Positions 31,439 through 40,235 of a DNA stretch of 64,000 nt are shown here, one piece after another (position 1 is the first letter of the stretch; each line of letters starts with the position of its first letter). This stretch comes from RPQJ01 sp963823535 (GTDB lineage: Bacteria; Pseudomonadota; Gammaproteobacteria; Steroidobacterales; Steroidobacteraceae): NCBI GenBank assembly GCA_963823535.1, contig CAWGLZ010000006.1, positions 434,001 through 498,000 of the forward strand, given 5' to 3'. The notes beneath the pieces were generated by a model. The model did no database searches and was not told where the DNA came from. It worked only from the letters and a program-made list of their open reading frames with translations. Made by a program: the position numbers and the translations under genes.

Positions 31439-33826
31439 TCAGGCCGGGTCCTCCCGGTGCAGCAGAGCCTTGAATCGATCGTCGCCGACCAGCGTGCCGA
31501 ACTCCGGAGCCGCGCGCAGCAAGGCAACCGGATAGCCGAGCGTGACGAGGTGATCGACCGCGTCGAGTGCTGCATCCACGTCGCCCCGGTCGCTTGCGGC
31601 CACCGCGCGGTAGTACTGCACGTAGACGTGATCGGCGCCGACCGCGAGCGCGTGGTCCAGGTAGTCCAGCGACGCGTCCAGCTCACCGACGCGCCCGCGG
31701 TAGTAGCCGAGCTGCGCGAGCAGCATCGGGTTGTCGGCCTGCCTCGCCAGTTCCGATTCACCGAGCTCGATCGCCTTGCGATACGCCTCGACCGCGTCGT
31801 CGCGTCGCCCTGGCACCTGCCAGAGAGCGTCCCCGAGGTTTCCCCAGATGGCCTGGTCGTGGCCGCCGAGGGCGATCGCCCGCTCGAACGCCTCGACCGC
31901 ATCGGCGAACTGGCCAAGATAGAAGTACGTCGTCGCGAGATTCGAGTGCCCTTCCACCGAGGGCTCCAGCCGCAGCGACGTCTGGTAGGCGGTGCGGGCA
32001 CCGCTGAAGTCGCCCTGCATCTGCCGGGCTCCGCCCAGGTTGCTCCACGCCAGGGCGCTCGACGGCACCAGTGCCGTCACCTTTTCGAAAGACGTCTCGG
32101 CCTCGTCGATCCGGCCGTGCTGGAACAGGAAGGCACCCAGCGCGTTCTGCGCCGCCCAGTAGGCGGGCTCGGCCTGGGCCGCACGCCGATAGCTCAATTC
32201 GGCGGCGTCCTGCTCGCCCTGTGCCGCCAGCGCATTCGCGAGCCCGATGTAGACGTCTGCGTCCTGGGGGTATCGCTGCAGCAACTCGCGGTACCGGCCG
32301 GTGGCCGCGGAGAATTCCCCGCTCGACAGCTCCAGCTGGGCGAGCGCCTTCTCCGTGTTGACGAGCGACGGATCGATTTCGATTGCGCGCCGGCACGAGC
32401 GCTCGCCGGAAGCGAGCGCCTCGGGATCGCGTGACTGCTCGAACTGGCGCAGCCTGACGCGGCACAGGCCCGCGTGGGCCCCGGCGAAGCCGGGCGACAA
32501 TGCGACCGCCGCGGAGAACCGGCGTGCGGCCTCGAGCGTCGTGCTCACGTCACTCGGCTGACGCAGCAATGCGAGGCCCGCGAGATACGGCTCAAGGGCG
32601 CGGGGATCGATCTCCGTGGCGGTCCCCGCGACACTGGCCCCGGCGCCGCCTGCGGGCGCCAGGACCACGCGCAGCGCCTCCGCCACGTCGTGCGCGATCT
32701 CGTCCTGCGCCGACAGCAGATTGCGCCACTCCCGGTCGTAAGATCCCGCCCAGACGTGATATCCGGTATCCGCGTCGATGAGCTGCACCGTGACCCGCAG
32801 GGAGTCGCCGTCGCGGCGGACGCTGCCCTCGAGCACGTGCTCCACGCCCAGCGCCTGGCCGATCCGGCGGACGTCGAGACTCTTGTCCTTGAATTCGAAG
32901 GCCGACGTTCGGGCTGCCACGCGCAGTCCTGGAATCTGCGCGAGGCGGGTGGAGAGTTCCTCGCTGAGGCCATCCCCGAGGTACTCGCTGCCTCCGCCCG
33001 GACTCATGTCCACCAGTGGCAGCACCGCGATCGACGGCGGACCCGGCTTCGGCTGGTCGCGTGTCGCGTCGGACGATGAGTCGATCGTCCGCCACCACGC
33101 GAACCCCGTCACCGCCGCCATCAGCGCAACGCCCGCGACCATTGCGGGCGCGACGGCGCGGCGTGGCCTCGGCAAGTGCACGGCGCGGCCGGTTCCTGGG
33201 TCGAGCACGATGCCGCCGGCGGTCATCTCGTAGGTCCAGGCCAGGACCACGACGATCGGCAGCCCGACCACGGCCAGGATCGTCAGCACCGTCATCCACC
33301 AGTCCGGCAGGCCCAGTGGCTCGAACGTTGTCTCCCCCACCTGGAGCAGGATCCACATGCCGACCAGATAGGTGCCCGCCACCCTGAACACGCTGCGCCG
33401 TCGCATCTCCGAGACGAGCTCGAGCAGCCGACCGGAGAATGTCCGGGGAGAATCGGCATCGGGCGCCGCTGCGTCCGCGGAATCCGTCAGAGAAGTGAGC
33501 GGCTCGAAGTGACAGATCAGCGCATAGCCGCGATGGCCAACGGCGACGATGCATTGCGGCTCGTCGATCGAATCGCCCAGCGCGTCCCGCAGCTCGCGGA
33601 TGGCCTCGTCGACCATGTCGTCCGTGGCCGCGACGTTCGGCCAGGCCGCCTCGCGCAACTCGTCTCGCTCGACTGTCTCGCCATGCCTGGCTGCCATGCA
33701 CAACAGCACCCGCATCTGATGCGGTGGCAGTATTCGCGCGCGATCATCGCTTGTTATTCGTTCCGCGCGCGGCTCGACGAGCCAGTGGCCCAGGCGGAAC
33801 CCGCCCATCAGGTCGTCGGCGTCCAT
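31439..33826 (-). CDS. CadC-like winged-helix / TolB-like / TPR membrane regulator
   Basis: 795 residues. Residues 10-105 are an OmpR-type winged-helix DNA-binding domain (ERITSDDRARILPPHQMRVL, VDEAIRELRDALGD, IVAVGHRGYALI). Two TM segments follow near residues 145-200 (VFRVAGTYLVGMWILLQVGE and TVLTILAVVGLPIVVVLAW), with a third near 235. The outer part has a FlgO/TolB-like domain (IAVLPLVDMSPGGGSEYLGD, VLEGSVRRDGDSLRVTVQLI) and many TPRs (for example LAQLELSSGEFSAATGRY). The layout resembles one-component membrane regulators such as CadC: cytoplasmic DNA binding, membrane anchor, periplasmic sensing. Target genes are unknown; the downstream small gene is one candidate. Confidence 0.88.
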   Translation of the reverse strand: MDADDLMGGFRLGHWLVEPRAERITSDDRARILPPHQMRVLLCMAARHGETVERDELREAAWPNVAATDDMVDEAIRELRDALGDSIDEPQCIVAVGHRGYALICHFEPLTSLTDSADAAAPDADSPRTFSGRLLELVSEMRRRSVFRVAGTYLVGMWILLQVGETTFEPLGLPDWWMTVLTILAVVGLPIVVVLAWTYEMTAGGIVLDPGTGRAVHLPRPRRAVAPAMVAGVALMAAVTGFAWWRTIDSSSDATRDQPKPGPPSIAVLPLVDMSPGGGSEYLGDGLSEELSTRLAQIPGLRVAARTSAFEFKDKSLDVRRIGQALGVEHVLEGSVRRDGDSLRVTVQLIDADTGYHVWAGSYDREWRNLLSAQDEIAHDVAEALRVVLAPAGGAGASVAGTATEIDPRALEPYLAGLALLRQPSDVSTTLEAARRFSAAVALSPGFAGAHAGLCRVRLRQFEQSRDPEALASGERSCRRAIEIDPSLVNTEKALAQLELSSGEFSAATGRYRELLQRYPQDADVYIGLANALAAQGEQDAAELSYRRAAQAEPAYWAAQNALGAFLFQHGRIDEAETSFEKVTALVPSSALAWSNLGGARQMQGDFSGARTAYQTSLRLEPSVEGHSNLATTYFYLGQFADAVEAFERAIALGGHDQAIWGNLGDALWQVPGRRDDAVEAYRKAIELGESELARQADNPMLLAQLGYYRGRVGELDASLDYLDHALAVGADHVYVQYYRAVAASDRGDVDAALDAVDHLVTLGYPVALLRAAPEFGTLVGDDRFKALLHREDPA

Positions 33827-34007
33827 GACCCTCCCGACCGTGCTGCACAGCTTGACCGGGTCAGTATAGGTGCGTCGGTACCCGTATGACAGAGGCGCCG
33901 GCAGACGCCCGCCGCCGATGACGAGGCCTTCTTTGACTCAGGTATTGTCTATCGTTCCGACCACGGCCGACAGGCGCCTCTCCAATGATCACCGACGGGG
34001 CCTCAGC

Positions 34008-35117
34008 GTGACGCTGACCATCGAGCAACTGCGCCGCTACGCCGTCGCGCGCTCGCTGTTCCGGCCGACGACGCTCGGCCGCGCCGTCCACAAGCTGGGT
34101 TTCGTGCAGGCTGATCCGATCCGCGCGCCGGCGCGCGCCCAGGACCTGACCTTGCGTCACCGGGTGGCGGACTACCGTGCGGGCGATCTGGAGCGTCGAT
34201 ATCCGCGCCTGAGGCTGGAGGAGGACTTCTTCGTCAACTACGGGATCCTGCCGCGCACGCACAGTGACCTGATGCACCCGCGGACGACGCTGCGGACGTG
34301 GACTGCGCGGCAGCGTCGCCAGGCCGACGCCGTGCTGCAGTTCGTTCGCGAACGCGGTGCGGTGCATCCGCGCGAGGTCGACGCCCGGTTCGCGCACGGC
34401 AAGGTGACCAACTGGTTCGGTGGTTCGTCGAACGCCAGCACGCAACTGCTCGACGACATGCACTACCGCGGCCTGCTGCGCGTCGTACGGCGCGACGGCG
34501 GCACGCGGGTGTACGCCGAGCGCCCGGATTCGGGCGCCACGCCACGCGACGATGCCGTGATCGTCGAGCGACTGGACGCGCTCGTCGACATCGTGGTGAA
34601 CAAGTATGCCCCGCTGCCCGCCGGCAGCCTCGGCTACCTGTTGAGCCGCCTGTGTTACGGCGTACCTCAGTGGCGGGCGCAGCGCGGGACCACGCTGGCG
34701 CGCGCGAAGCGCCGGCTCGGACACGCGCGGCTCGGCTCGGAGGACTGGTACTGGCCGGCTACGGAGAATCCCGCCGCGCGCCGCTGGCGTCCGGACGACG
34801 CCGTGCGACTGCTCACGCCGTTTGATCCGATCGTGCACGACCGTCGTCGATTCGAAGTGTTCTGGGGATGGCCCTACCGATTCGAGGCCTATACGCCGGC
34901 GTCAAAGCGGAAACTGGGCTACTACGCGCTGCCCCTGCTGTGGCACGACCGGGTCATCGGCTGGGCAAATCTGTCGGTCGACAACGATGCGCTGAGCAGC
35001 TCGTTCGGCTACAGCGCGGGCGCGGCGCCCAGGGACACCGCGTTTCGCGCCGGACTGGCGGCGGAGCTCGAGCGAATGCGTCAATTCCTGGGCCTGGGCC
35101 CGGGTCTGGGTCGCTAG
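34008..35117 (+). CDS. YcaQ/AlkZ-type winged-helix DNA glycosylase
   Basis: 369 residues from GTG 34008 (VTLTIEQLRRYAVARSLF). It matches the winged-helix crosslink-repair glycosylase family (HTH_42). The catalytic motif is LGFVQADPIRAPARAQDL, with Q-A-D matching the QxD signature of the E. coli YcaQ branch rather than the QxQ of Streptomyces AlkZ. Other family blocks: FFVNYGILPRTHSDLMHP, LLTPFDPIVHDRRRFEVFWG and FEAYTPASKRKLGYYALPLL. Relatives unhook DNA interstrand crosslinks or excise alkylated bases. It is divergent from the CadC-like gene, with 181 bp between. Confidence 0.88.
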   Translation: MTLTIEQLRRYAVARSLFRPTTLGRAVHKLGFVQADPIRAPARAQDLTLRHRVADYRAGDLERRYPRLRLEEDFFVNYGILPRTHSDLMHPRTTLRTWTARQRRQADAVLQFVRERGAVHPREVDARFAHGKVTNWFGGSSNASTQLLDDMHYRGLLRVVRRDGGTRVYAERPDSGATPRDDAVIVERLDALVDIVVNKYAPLPAGSLGYLLSRLCYGVPQWRAQRGTTLARAKRRLGHARLGSEDWYWPATENPAARRWRPDDAVRLLTPFDPIVHDRRRFEVFWGWPYRFEAYTPASKRKLGYYALPLLWHDRVIGWANLSVDNDALSSSFGYSAGAAPRDTAFRAGLAAELERMRQFLGLGPGLGR

Positions 35118-35173
35118 CGGATCGGCGGCGGCGACGAGTTCCCGACCGGGTGACAGACATCTCCGGCACGGAC

Positions 35174-35644
35174 TCAGAACCCGATCCGCGGACCCCGCCA
35201 GGCCGACTTCCGCGGCGTTGCCGAATTGAGTGCCTCGCTCGCCTCGATCCACCCATCGCAGGCGTTGCGACCGTGGGCTCCGCGCAGCAGGTTGAGCAGC
35301 CCCTTGCTCCAGGCATAGACATGAAAGAATCGCAGCACTGCGCGACGTGCGCTCTCACCGATTGGCTCGGCACTGCAGATCAGCTTGTGGTCCATCATGC
35401 CCCGGTCCATCTGTGCGACCGCGCCCCATGCCGGCACCCGCACCCGCGCACCCAGCGGCAACCGTGGCCCGAGCACGACGGCGTCGAGCAGGTCGCCCTC
35501 CAGACCGATCAACTGGGGCACGGAACCGTAATTGAACGGACACGGCAGCGGTGACACGAAATCCACGCGCCCGTTCGATCCCCGCTTCAGGAAACTGCCG
35601 CGCGGGATCTCGATGACGACCTCGACCTCCGGAGCCGTTCGCAT
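35174..35644 (-). CDS. Inorganic pyrophosphatase-like protein
   Basis: 156 residues. It aligns by eye to family I pyrophosphatase: EVEVVIEIPRGSFLKRG at the N-terminus, FNYGSVPQ for the NYG motif, EGDLLDAVV for the DGDPxD metal loop, and QMDRGMMDHKL for the second acidic/lysine cluster. Compared with the E. coli enzyme, the first metal aspartate is glutamate, the arginine before the NYG motif is missing, and the late Y-K pair is Y-A. The fold is supported; full pyrophosphatase activity is uncertain. The 203 bp between this gene and the nuclease gene hold no recognisable feature. Confidence 0.7.
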   Translation of the reverse strand: MRTAPEVEVVIEIPRGSFLKRGSNGRVDFVSPLPCPFNYGSVPQLIGLEGDLLDAVVLGPRLPLGARVRVPAWGAVAQMDRGMMDHKLICSAEPIGESARRAVLRFFHVYAWSKGLLNLLRGAHGRNACDGWIEASEALNSATPRKSAWRGPRIGF

Positions 35645-35847
35645 TCCGGGAGACTAGCGCATCCGGACTTATGTGAAGAGCGGAGCGACTCGGCGCGACC
35701 GCCGTTACACATATTCCCGCGCGCCTCGCGCGTCACCCTCCCCGAAACCGGGAACCCGGTCGCTGTTTCGAGGCGTCACAGCCCAGACGTCCGAGGCTTC
35801 GAACCAGGTCCGGGACCCGGGCTGCGCGCAACCCTATCGTCGGCCGC

Positions 35848-36438
35848 ATGAAGTCGCGGACGCTACTCGCCAGCCTGCTCCTGCTGCCGCCCACGACGGC
35901 ACCGACGATCGCGGCGGAGGTGCAGTCGTTCGAGGCGCGCGTCGTCGCCATCCATTCCGGCGACACCGTCACCGTGCTCGACGGCAACCTTGAACGACAC
36001 AAGGTTCGCCTGGCCGGCATCGACGCCCCGCGCAAGGCACAGCCGTTCGGCGAGCGCGCCCGACGCAACCTGGCCCGCGCGCTCTACAGCAAGGACGTCC
36101 GGGTCGAATGGGAACGACGGGACGGCAACGGACGACTCGTCGCCCGGCTATGGGTCGCTCCGCCGGAGCTGAACTGCAGGCGACCGGCCTGCCCGAAGAC
36201 TCTCGACGTCAGCCTGACGCAGATCGCCAGCGGTCTCGCCTGGCACTTTGAGCCCTACGAAACTGCGCAGGTGACCGGGGACCACGAGCGCTACGCATCC
36301 GCCGAGGAAGAAGCGCGTGCCCGGAAGGCGGGCCTCTGGTCAAGGCCAGATCCGGTGCCACCCTGGGAGTGGCAGCCGGGATCGATCGACCGTCCGGAGC
36401 AGCTGTCGGGATCGCAGTCCCTGCCGGAAGACCGTTAG
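35848..36438 (+). CDS. Exported thermonuclease (SNase) family protein
   Basis: 196 residues with an N-terminal signal (MKSRTLLASLLLLPPTTAPT, cleavage near TIAAE). The SNase fold begins at FEARVVAIHSGDTVTVLDG. The catalytic residues are in place: arginine in KVRLAGIDAPRK, glutamate in QPFGERARRNL, and the second arginine in DGNGRLVARLWV. The family cuts DNA or RNA with calcium. The C-terminus (EEEARARKAGLWSRPDPVPP) is the usual end of the domain plus a short tail. It is convergent with the patatin gene; the stops are 2 bp apart. Confidence 0.9.
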   Translation: MKSRTLLASLLLLPPTTAPTIAAEVQSFEARVVAIHSGDTVTVLDGNLERHKVRLAGIDAPRKAQPFGERARRNLARALYSKDVRVEWERRDGNGRLVARLWVAPPELNCRRPACPKTLDVSLTQIASGLAWHFEPYETAQVTGDHERYASAEEEARARKAGLWSRPDPVPPWEWQPGSIDRPEQLSGSQSLPEDR

Positions 36439-36440
36439 CG

Positions 36441-37724
36441 TCACCCGCCGGGTGATTCCATCGACGCGACTGTGGTCTGCGACACCGGGCTTGCGACCAC
36501 GCGCGGCTCGCCCGCGGCAGCGGCCTGCTGCGGCACACCCTCTGGTCGCAGGAAGGCGACGACTTCCTCGCGGCGGGCCATGGTGTCGGCATGCCCGAGG
36601 GCGATCAGCTCGCGCGTGTACCCCGACTCGAACAGGAGGTAGCTCAGCAGTTCCGATCCGTCCCCGCCACGCGAGCCCATGATGCGCAGCAGCGAGCGTA
36701 CGGTTCGCGGCATTCGCCGTGCGTGCCGGGCCGCGATGGCACTGAGGTCCGCACCGGGCGTGATCAGCAGGGAGTCGATGTGACGCAAACCTTCCGGGTT
36801 CCGTTCCATCGACTGCGCGATGAGCCGATTGATGCGATCGAGCTGGCCCACGGCGGCGTGCAGCGAGTCCATGAACAGCGTGTCGAGCATGAAGCCGAAC
36901 AGCTGGCCGAGGCTCGGCACTGGCGTCGGCGTCGACTCCGCACCGGGAACCACGCGCTGGCGGTTGTGGCGCACGCCCACGACGAACAGTCGATCGGCCC
37001 CCAGGTGGATCGCTGGGCCCAGCGGCGCGACCTGTCGCATGGCGCCGTCGCCGAAGTACTCGCCGTGCATCCGGACCGGTGGAAACAGGAACGGCACCGC
37101 GCTGCTGGCCATGAGGTGATCGAGCCTGAGGTCGGCGGCCACGCCCCGTTGCCAGGACGAAAGGCCCGCGTCGGGACGCGCGCGACACTCGTAGAAGGCG
37201 AAGGACTGGGCGCTGCTGTACCCGGCCGCCGAGATGGCGAGTGCCTCGAGGTGCCCCGCCGCCAGCCCCTCGCGGATGCGACGGAAGTCGATCCGCCGCT
37301 CGAGCAGCTGCCGCAGCGGCGTGTTGTCGAACAGCGATTCCGGCGGCGAAGCCAGGCGCCCGACCGACAGCAGCGCGGCCATCCAGCGCAGTCCGGCGCG
37401 CAGCATGCTCGATGCGTCGGTGCGGAACACCTGGTCCACGTGGAAATTGCGCCAGACTCGATCGAGCACGACCGTCCCGGTGCGGAAATGTCCCGCGTAG
37501 CTGGCGAGGTTCGCGGCCACGATCGCGCCCGCGGACGTCCCGGTGATCACCTGGAACGGCGTCGGCGCATCGCGCGGCAGCAGGTCGGCCACCGCGCGCA
37601 TGACACCGACCTGGTAGGCCGAGCGTGCCCCGCCTCCCGGCAGCACGAGGCCCGTGCGCCCACCGGCGGGCGGCAGGGTGAACTCGGCGGCACGGGCGAG
37701 CGACTCCACATTCATCCGCCCCAT
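36441..37724 (-). CDS. Patatin-like phospholipase
   Basis: 427 residues from ATG 37724, chosen for the GGGAGGAG ribosome site 9 bases upstream. The patatin dyad and oxyanion hole are visible: LVLPGGGARSAYQVGVMRAV (G-G-G-x-R), the serine in VITGTSAGAIVAANLASY (G-x-S-x-G), and the aspartate in EYFGDGAMRQVAPLG. The family hydrolyses acyl esters of phospholipids. There is no signal peptide, so a cytoplasmic or membrane-associated role is likely. It resembles RssA-like bacterial patatins but is longer at the C-terminus. Confidence 0.88.
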   Translation of the reverse strand: MGRMNVESLARAAEFTLPPAGGRTGLVLPGGGARSAYQVGVMRAVADLLPRDAPTPFQVITGTSAGAIVAANLASYAGHFRTGTVVLDRVWRNFHVDQVFRTDASSMLRAGLRWMAALLSVGRLASPPESLFDNTPLRQLLERRIDFRRIREGLAAGHLEALAISAAGYSSAQSFAFYECRARPDAGLSSWQRGVAADLRLDHLMASSAVPFLFPPVRMHGEYFGDGAMRQVAPLGPAIHLGADRLFVVGVRHNRQRVVPGAESTPTPVPSLGQLFGFMLDTLFMDSLHAAVGQLDRINRLIAQSMERNPEGLRHIDSLLITPGADLSAIAARHARRMPRTVRSLLRIMGSRGGDGSELLSYLLFESGYTRELIALGHADTMARREEVVAFLRPEGVPQQAAAAGEPRVVASPVSQTTVASMESPGG

Positions 37725-37825
37725 GGTCCAAGACTCCTCCCGTCCGGGCCGTCGACTGTGTCTCACTCCTGCACCTGGCGGCGCTAGTATCGCGGTTGCC
37801 CCAGTGCTTTGCGGAGCGCGCTTGC

Positions 37826-38455
37826 ATGACCGACCCCGCCCCCGACCGGCAGGCTCACTGGCAGAACGTCTATCGAACCCGGACGGCCGATTCCGTCAGC
37901 TGGTACCGGCCGCACCTCGAGACCTCGCTCGAACTGCTGGAGCAGACTGGCCTCGGGGTCGACTCGCGACTCATCGACGTCGGCGGCGGCGCGTCGACTC
38001 TCGTGGATGACCTGCTCGATCGGGGCCTCGGCCGGATCACGGTCCTGGACCTCTCGGCGGCGGCGCTCGACGTCGCCCGGACCCGGCTCGGGAAGCGGGC
38101 GCGGGACGTCGCGTGGCGGGTCGACGACGTACTCACGGCCGCGCTGCCCGCGGCTGGCTTCGACGTCTGGCACGATCGAGCCGTGTTCCACTTCCTGACC
38201 GATCCGGCTGACGCCGCTCGCTATGCCCGACAGGCGGCGCTTGCGGTACGCCCGGGCGGGCATGCCGTGATCGCGGGTTTCGCGCCCGATGGTCCGGAAC
38301 GATGCAGCGGCCTGCCGGTCGCACGACGCTCTGCGGAAGAAATCGCGGAGCTGCTCGGGCCCGCCTTTCGTCTTCTCGCGCGGCGCGGGGAGCGACACGT
38401 CACGCCCGCCGGCGGCGAGCAGTCGTTCGAATACGCGCTGCTCACTCGCACTTAG
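37826..38455 (+). CDS. Class I SAM-dependent methyltransferase
   Basis: 209 residues from ATG 37826 (MTDPAPDRQAHWQNVYRTRT). The SAM motif is SRLIDVGGGASTLVDDLLDR, with VLDLSAAALDVARTRLG as motif II and DVWHDRAVFHFLTDPADAA as the post-II region. The sequence pattern (HWQNVYRTR.. SWYRPHLETSL) is typical of small cytoplasmic methyltransferases of unknown acceptor. It is divergent from the patatin gene, with about 100 bp between. Confidence 0.88.
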   Translation: MTDPAPDRQAHWQNVYRTRTADSVSWYRPHLETSLELLEQTGLGVDSRLIDVGGGASTLVDDLLDRGLGRITVLDLSAAALDVARTRLGKRARDVAWRVDDVLTAALPAAGFDVWHDRAVFHFLTDPADAARYARQAALAVRPGGHAVIAGFAPDGPERCSGLPVARRSAEEIAELLGPAFRLLARRGERHVTPAGGEQSFEYALLTRT

Positions 38456-38539
38456 GCGCAATTCCCCCGCACGGCCCGCGGGCGCGATCGCTCCCCGTCG
38501 TCTTTGCACTGCAGCCGGACCGTGTCCGGCACCGCGTCA

Positions 38540-38989
38540 CTACGCCAGCACGCCCCGCTTGCTCATCGCCCGGGCATACAGGAACAGTGCGAGTGCGACC
38601 AGGAAGATGACCGCCGTGAAGATCTTCGTGCCGGCGTCGGTGAAGATCTTCAGGCCATCGGACAGGACGTAGTTGTGGATGGTCGTCAGGACCATCGCGA
38701 CGAACGAGACGAGGAACACCCAGACGGCATAGCGCTTGCGCAGCAGCAGCAGCAGCGCGCCCAGCACGCCACCCCAGACCGCGATGGCCCAGGCGGCGAC
38801 GACCCACGTCGGGAAGCCGTAGAAGTACTCGAGCTGCTCCGGCGTGAACGCGCTCATGTATGCGGCATTCTTCGTCTGCGTCATCAGGTAGTCGAACGCA
38901 CCCATGGCGTTCCACAGCAGTGCGATGACGCCGATCACCCACAGGTGCCAGGGTGTACGGACGGTTCGGGTCCCCTGCAGATCGGTCAT
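38540..38989 (-). CDS. Small integral membrane protein, unknown
   Basis: 149 residues from ATG 38989 (MTDLQGTRTVRTPWHLWVIG). Four hydrophobic segments are visible: WVIGVIALLWNAMGAFDYLM, FPTWVVAAWAIAVWGG to LLLLL, VWVFLVSFVAMVLTTIHNYV, and IFTAVIFLVALALFLYARA. The first segment with its loop (ALLWNAMGAFDYLMTQTKN) recalls a widespread group of unnamed proteobacterial membrane proteins. No function can be given. It ends 84 bp from the convergent methyltransferase gene. Confidence 0.75.
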   Translation of the reverse strand: MTDLQGTRTVRTPWHLWVIGVIALLWNAMGAFDYLMTQTKNAAYMSAFTPEQLEYFYGFPTWVVAAWAIAVWGGVLGALLLLLRKRYAVWVFLVSFVAMVLTTIHNYVLSDGLKIFTDAGTKIFTAVIFLVALALFLYARAMSKRGVLA

Positions 38990-39081
38990 GGCATCCTCCG
39001 CGTGTTCGACAGGATCGGTTTTCTGGTTATGTCGACGGCAAACGAGCGGAATCATACGCCGTGCCGGGATCTCTCGGCGAC

Positions 39082-40227
39082 CTACCAGCGCTTGAAGAAG
39101 CTGAGTTCCGCGCCGAGGACCGACGCTTCCTGCAGGTCGAGATCGTTGGTAGTGATCGAGGCGCGGAAGGCGCCCCTGCCGCCGACCAGGCTGATCGCGC
39201 CCGTCTGTGCATCGAGACTGACTTCCGCGTGGCGATCGGTCCGCCGGTAGTTCACGCCCAGCGCCGGGAAATGCGTCCCGTGCACGAGGTCGTTCGACAC
39301 GACGACCGTGACGTCGCCCCTGACCGGGGCCGAAAATGCCGCCCGATAGCGCGGTTCGATGACCTGCTCGACGGACACGCGCCGATCGAGGCCGTTGACG
39401 AACGCCTCGCGGTTGAAGTTGGCGTCGTAGCGAATGGTCTGGTTGTCGATGGTCTCGAGCGACTGCGGCACGTCACCCCAGTCGATGCGCGAGAACGCGT
39501 CCATCGCGGTCAGTTCGAGGACGTAGCCGGCAGGCGATCGCACGCGCAGGCTGAGGTCCGTGGACCAGCCGTAACCCTCGGGGTCCTTCTTTTCCACGAA
39601 GGGATTGAAGCGCTTCAGCCGGTAGTCGCTGAGCGTCCGCACGAGCGTGGCCGTCCCGAGCGCGTAACTGCCCGAGGTCGCGATGGCGCTGCCGCGCAAT
39701 CGCTCCTCCCGATGCGTAATCGCCTTCATGAGCGACGCGGTAAGGCCGAGCCGGGTTGACCAGCCGGCCGACGGCTCGAGATCGAACACCCGCGACAGCT
39801 TGATGCCGGCAGCTTCCTGGTAGATCGAATCGACGGCGAGCGTATAGCGGCGGCCGACGTCGAACGGTCGCTTCGCGTGGTTGGCCTCGAGGGCATCGAG
39901 GGCATCGCTGGACGCCTCGCCCCGATAATCCGTGCGGTAGAAGATGCCGAGACAGACCTTGCCGAGCGGTGCCGTCACGTCGGCATGGCCGTTCGCGACG
40001 CCGATGTTGTTGCCGTCGTCCGGGTCGAAATGCCGTCCCCCGTATTCGTCCGCCAGCAGCACCGGCGCGGGCTCGAGATAGCCCAGCGCGACGGCACGGA
40101 TGCCGACGCCGCGACCGGGGCAGTTATAGGCTGGCCCGACGCCGAGCGTGAAATCCAGCGCGGGAACGGCGGCGCTGTTGACAAACGCCGCCGCTCCCAG
40201 GACCAGACACGCGCAACAGGCGCGCAC
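39082..40227 (-). CDS. Putative outer-membrane beta-barrel protein
   Basis: 381 residues from GTG 40227. The ribosome site GAGGTG overlaps the stop of the upstream lipoprotein gene, so the two are coupled. The N-terminus (MRACCACLVLGAAAFVNSAA) is a signal peptide. The rest alternates polar and hydrophobic residues in strands (YTLAVDSIYQEAAGIKLSRV, GYVLELTAMDAF, YRAAFSAPVRGDVTVVVSND) and ends in an aromatic residue (LSFFKRW), as outer-membrane barrels do. No named family was recognised. A 60-bp piece of its 3' end (39107-39166) is also found at 44789-44848. Confidence 0.65.
   Translation of the reverse strand: MRACCACLVLGAAAFVNSAAVPALDFTLGVGPAYNCPGRGVGIRAVALGYLEPAPVLLADEYGGRHFDPDDGNNIGVANGHADVTAPLGKVCLGIFYRTDYRGEASSDALDALEANHAKRPFDVGRRYTLAVDSIYQEAAGIKLSRVFDLEPSAGWSTRLGLTASLMKAITHREERLRGSAIATSGSYALGTATLVRTLSDYRLKRFNPFVEKKDPEGYGWSTDLSLRVRSPAGYVLELTAMDAFSRIDWGDVPQSLETIDNQTIRYDANFNREAFVNGLDRRVSVEQVIEPRYRAAFSAPVRGDVTVVVSNDLVHGTHFPALGVNYRRTDRHAEVSLDAQTGAISLVGGRGAFRASITTNDLDLQEASVLGAELSFFKRW
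39107..39166. repeat. 60-bp duplicated segment, copy 1 (inside the barrel gene)
   Basis: These 60 bases are repeated at 44789-44848 with a single mismatch (GGTAGTG against GGTGGTG). Here they encode the natural C-terminal strand region RASITTNDLDLQEASVLGAE of the outer-membrane protein, so this is the likely source copy. The flanks on both sides differ from those of the second copy. Confidence 0.9.
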
Positions 40228-40235
40228 GATTCACC

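Noticed and set aside
36442..36455. Palindrome CACCCGCCGGGTG that resembles the half-site of the 31-bp element
   Set aside because: It lies at the very end of the patatin coding region between two converging genes, lacks the TGTAA and GAC parts, and has a different spacer. It is probably coincidence or part of a weak bidirectional terminator.
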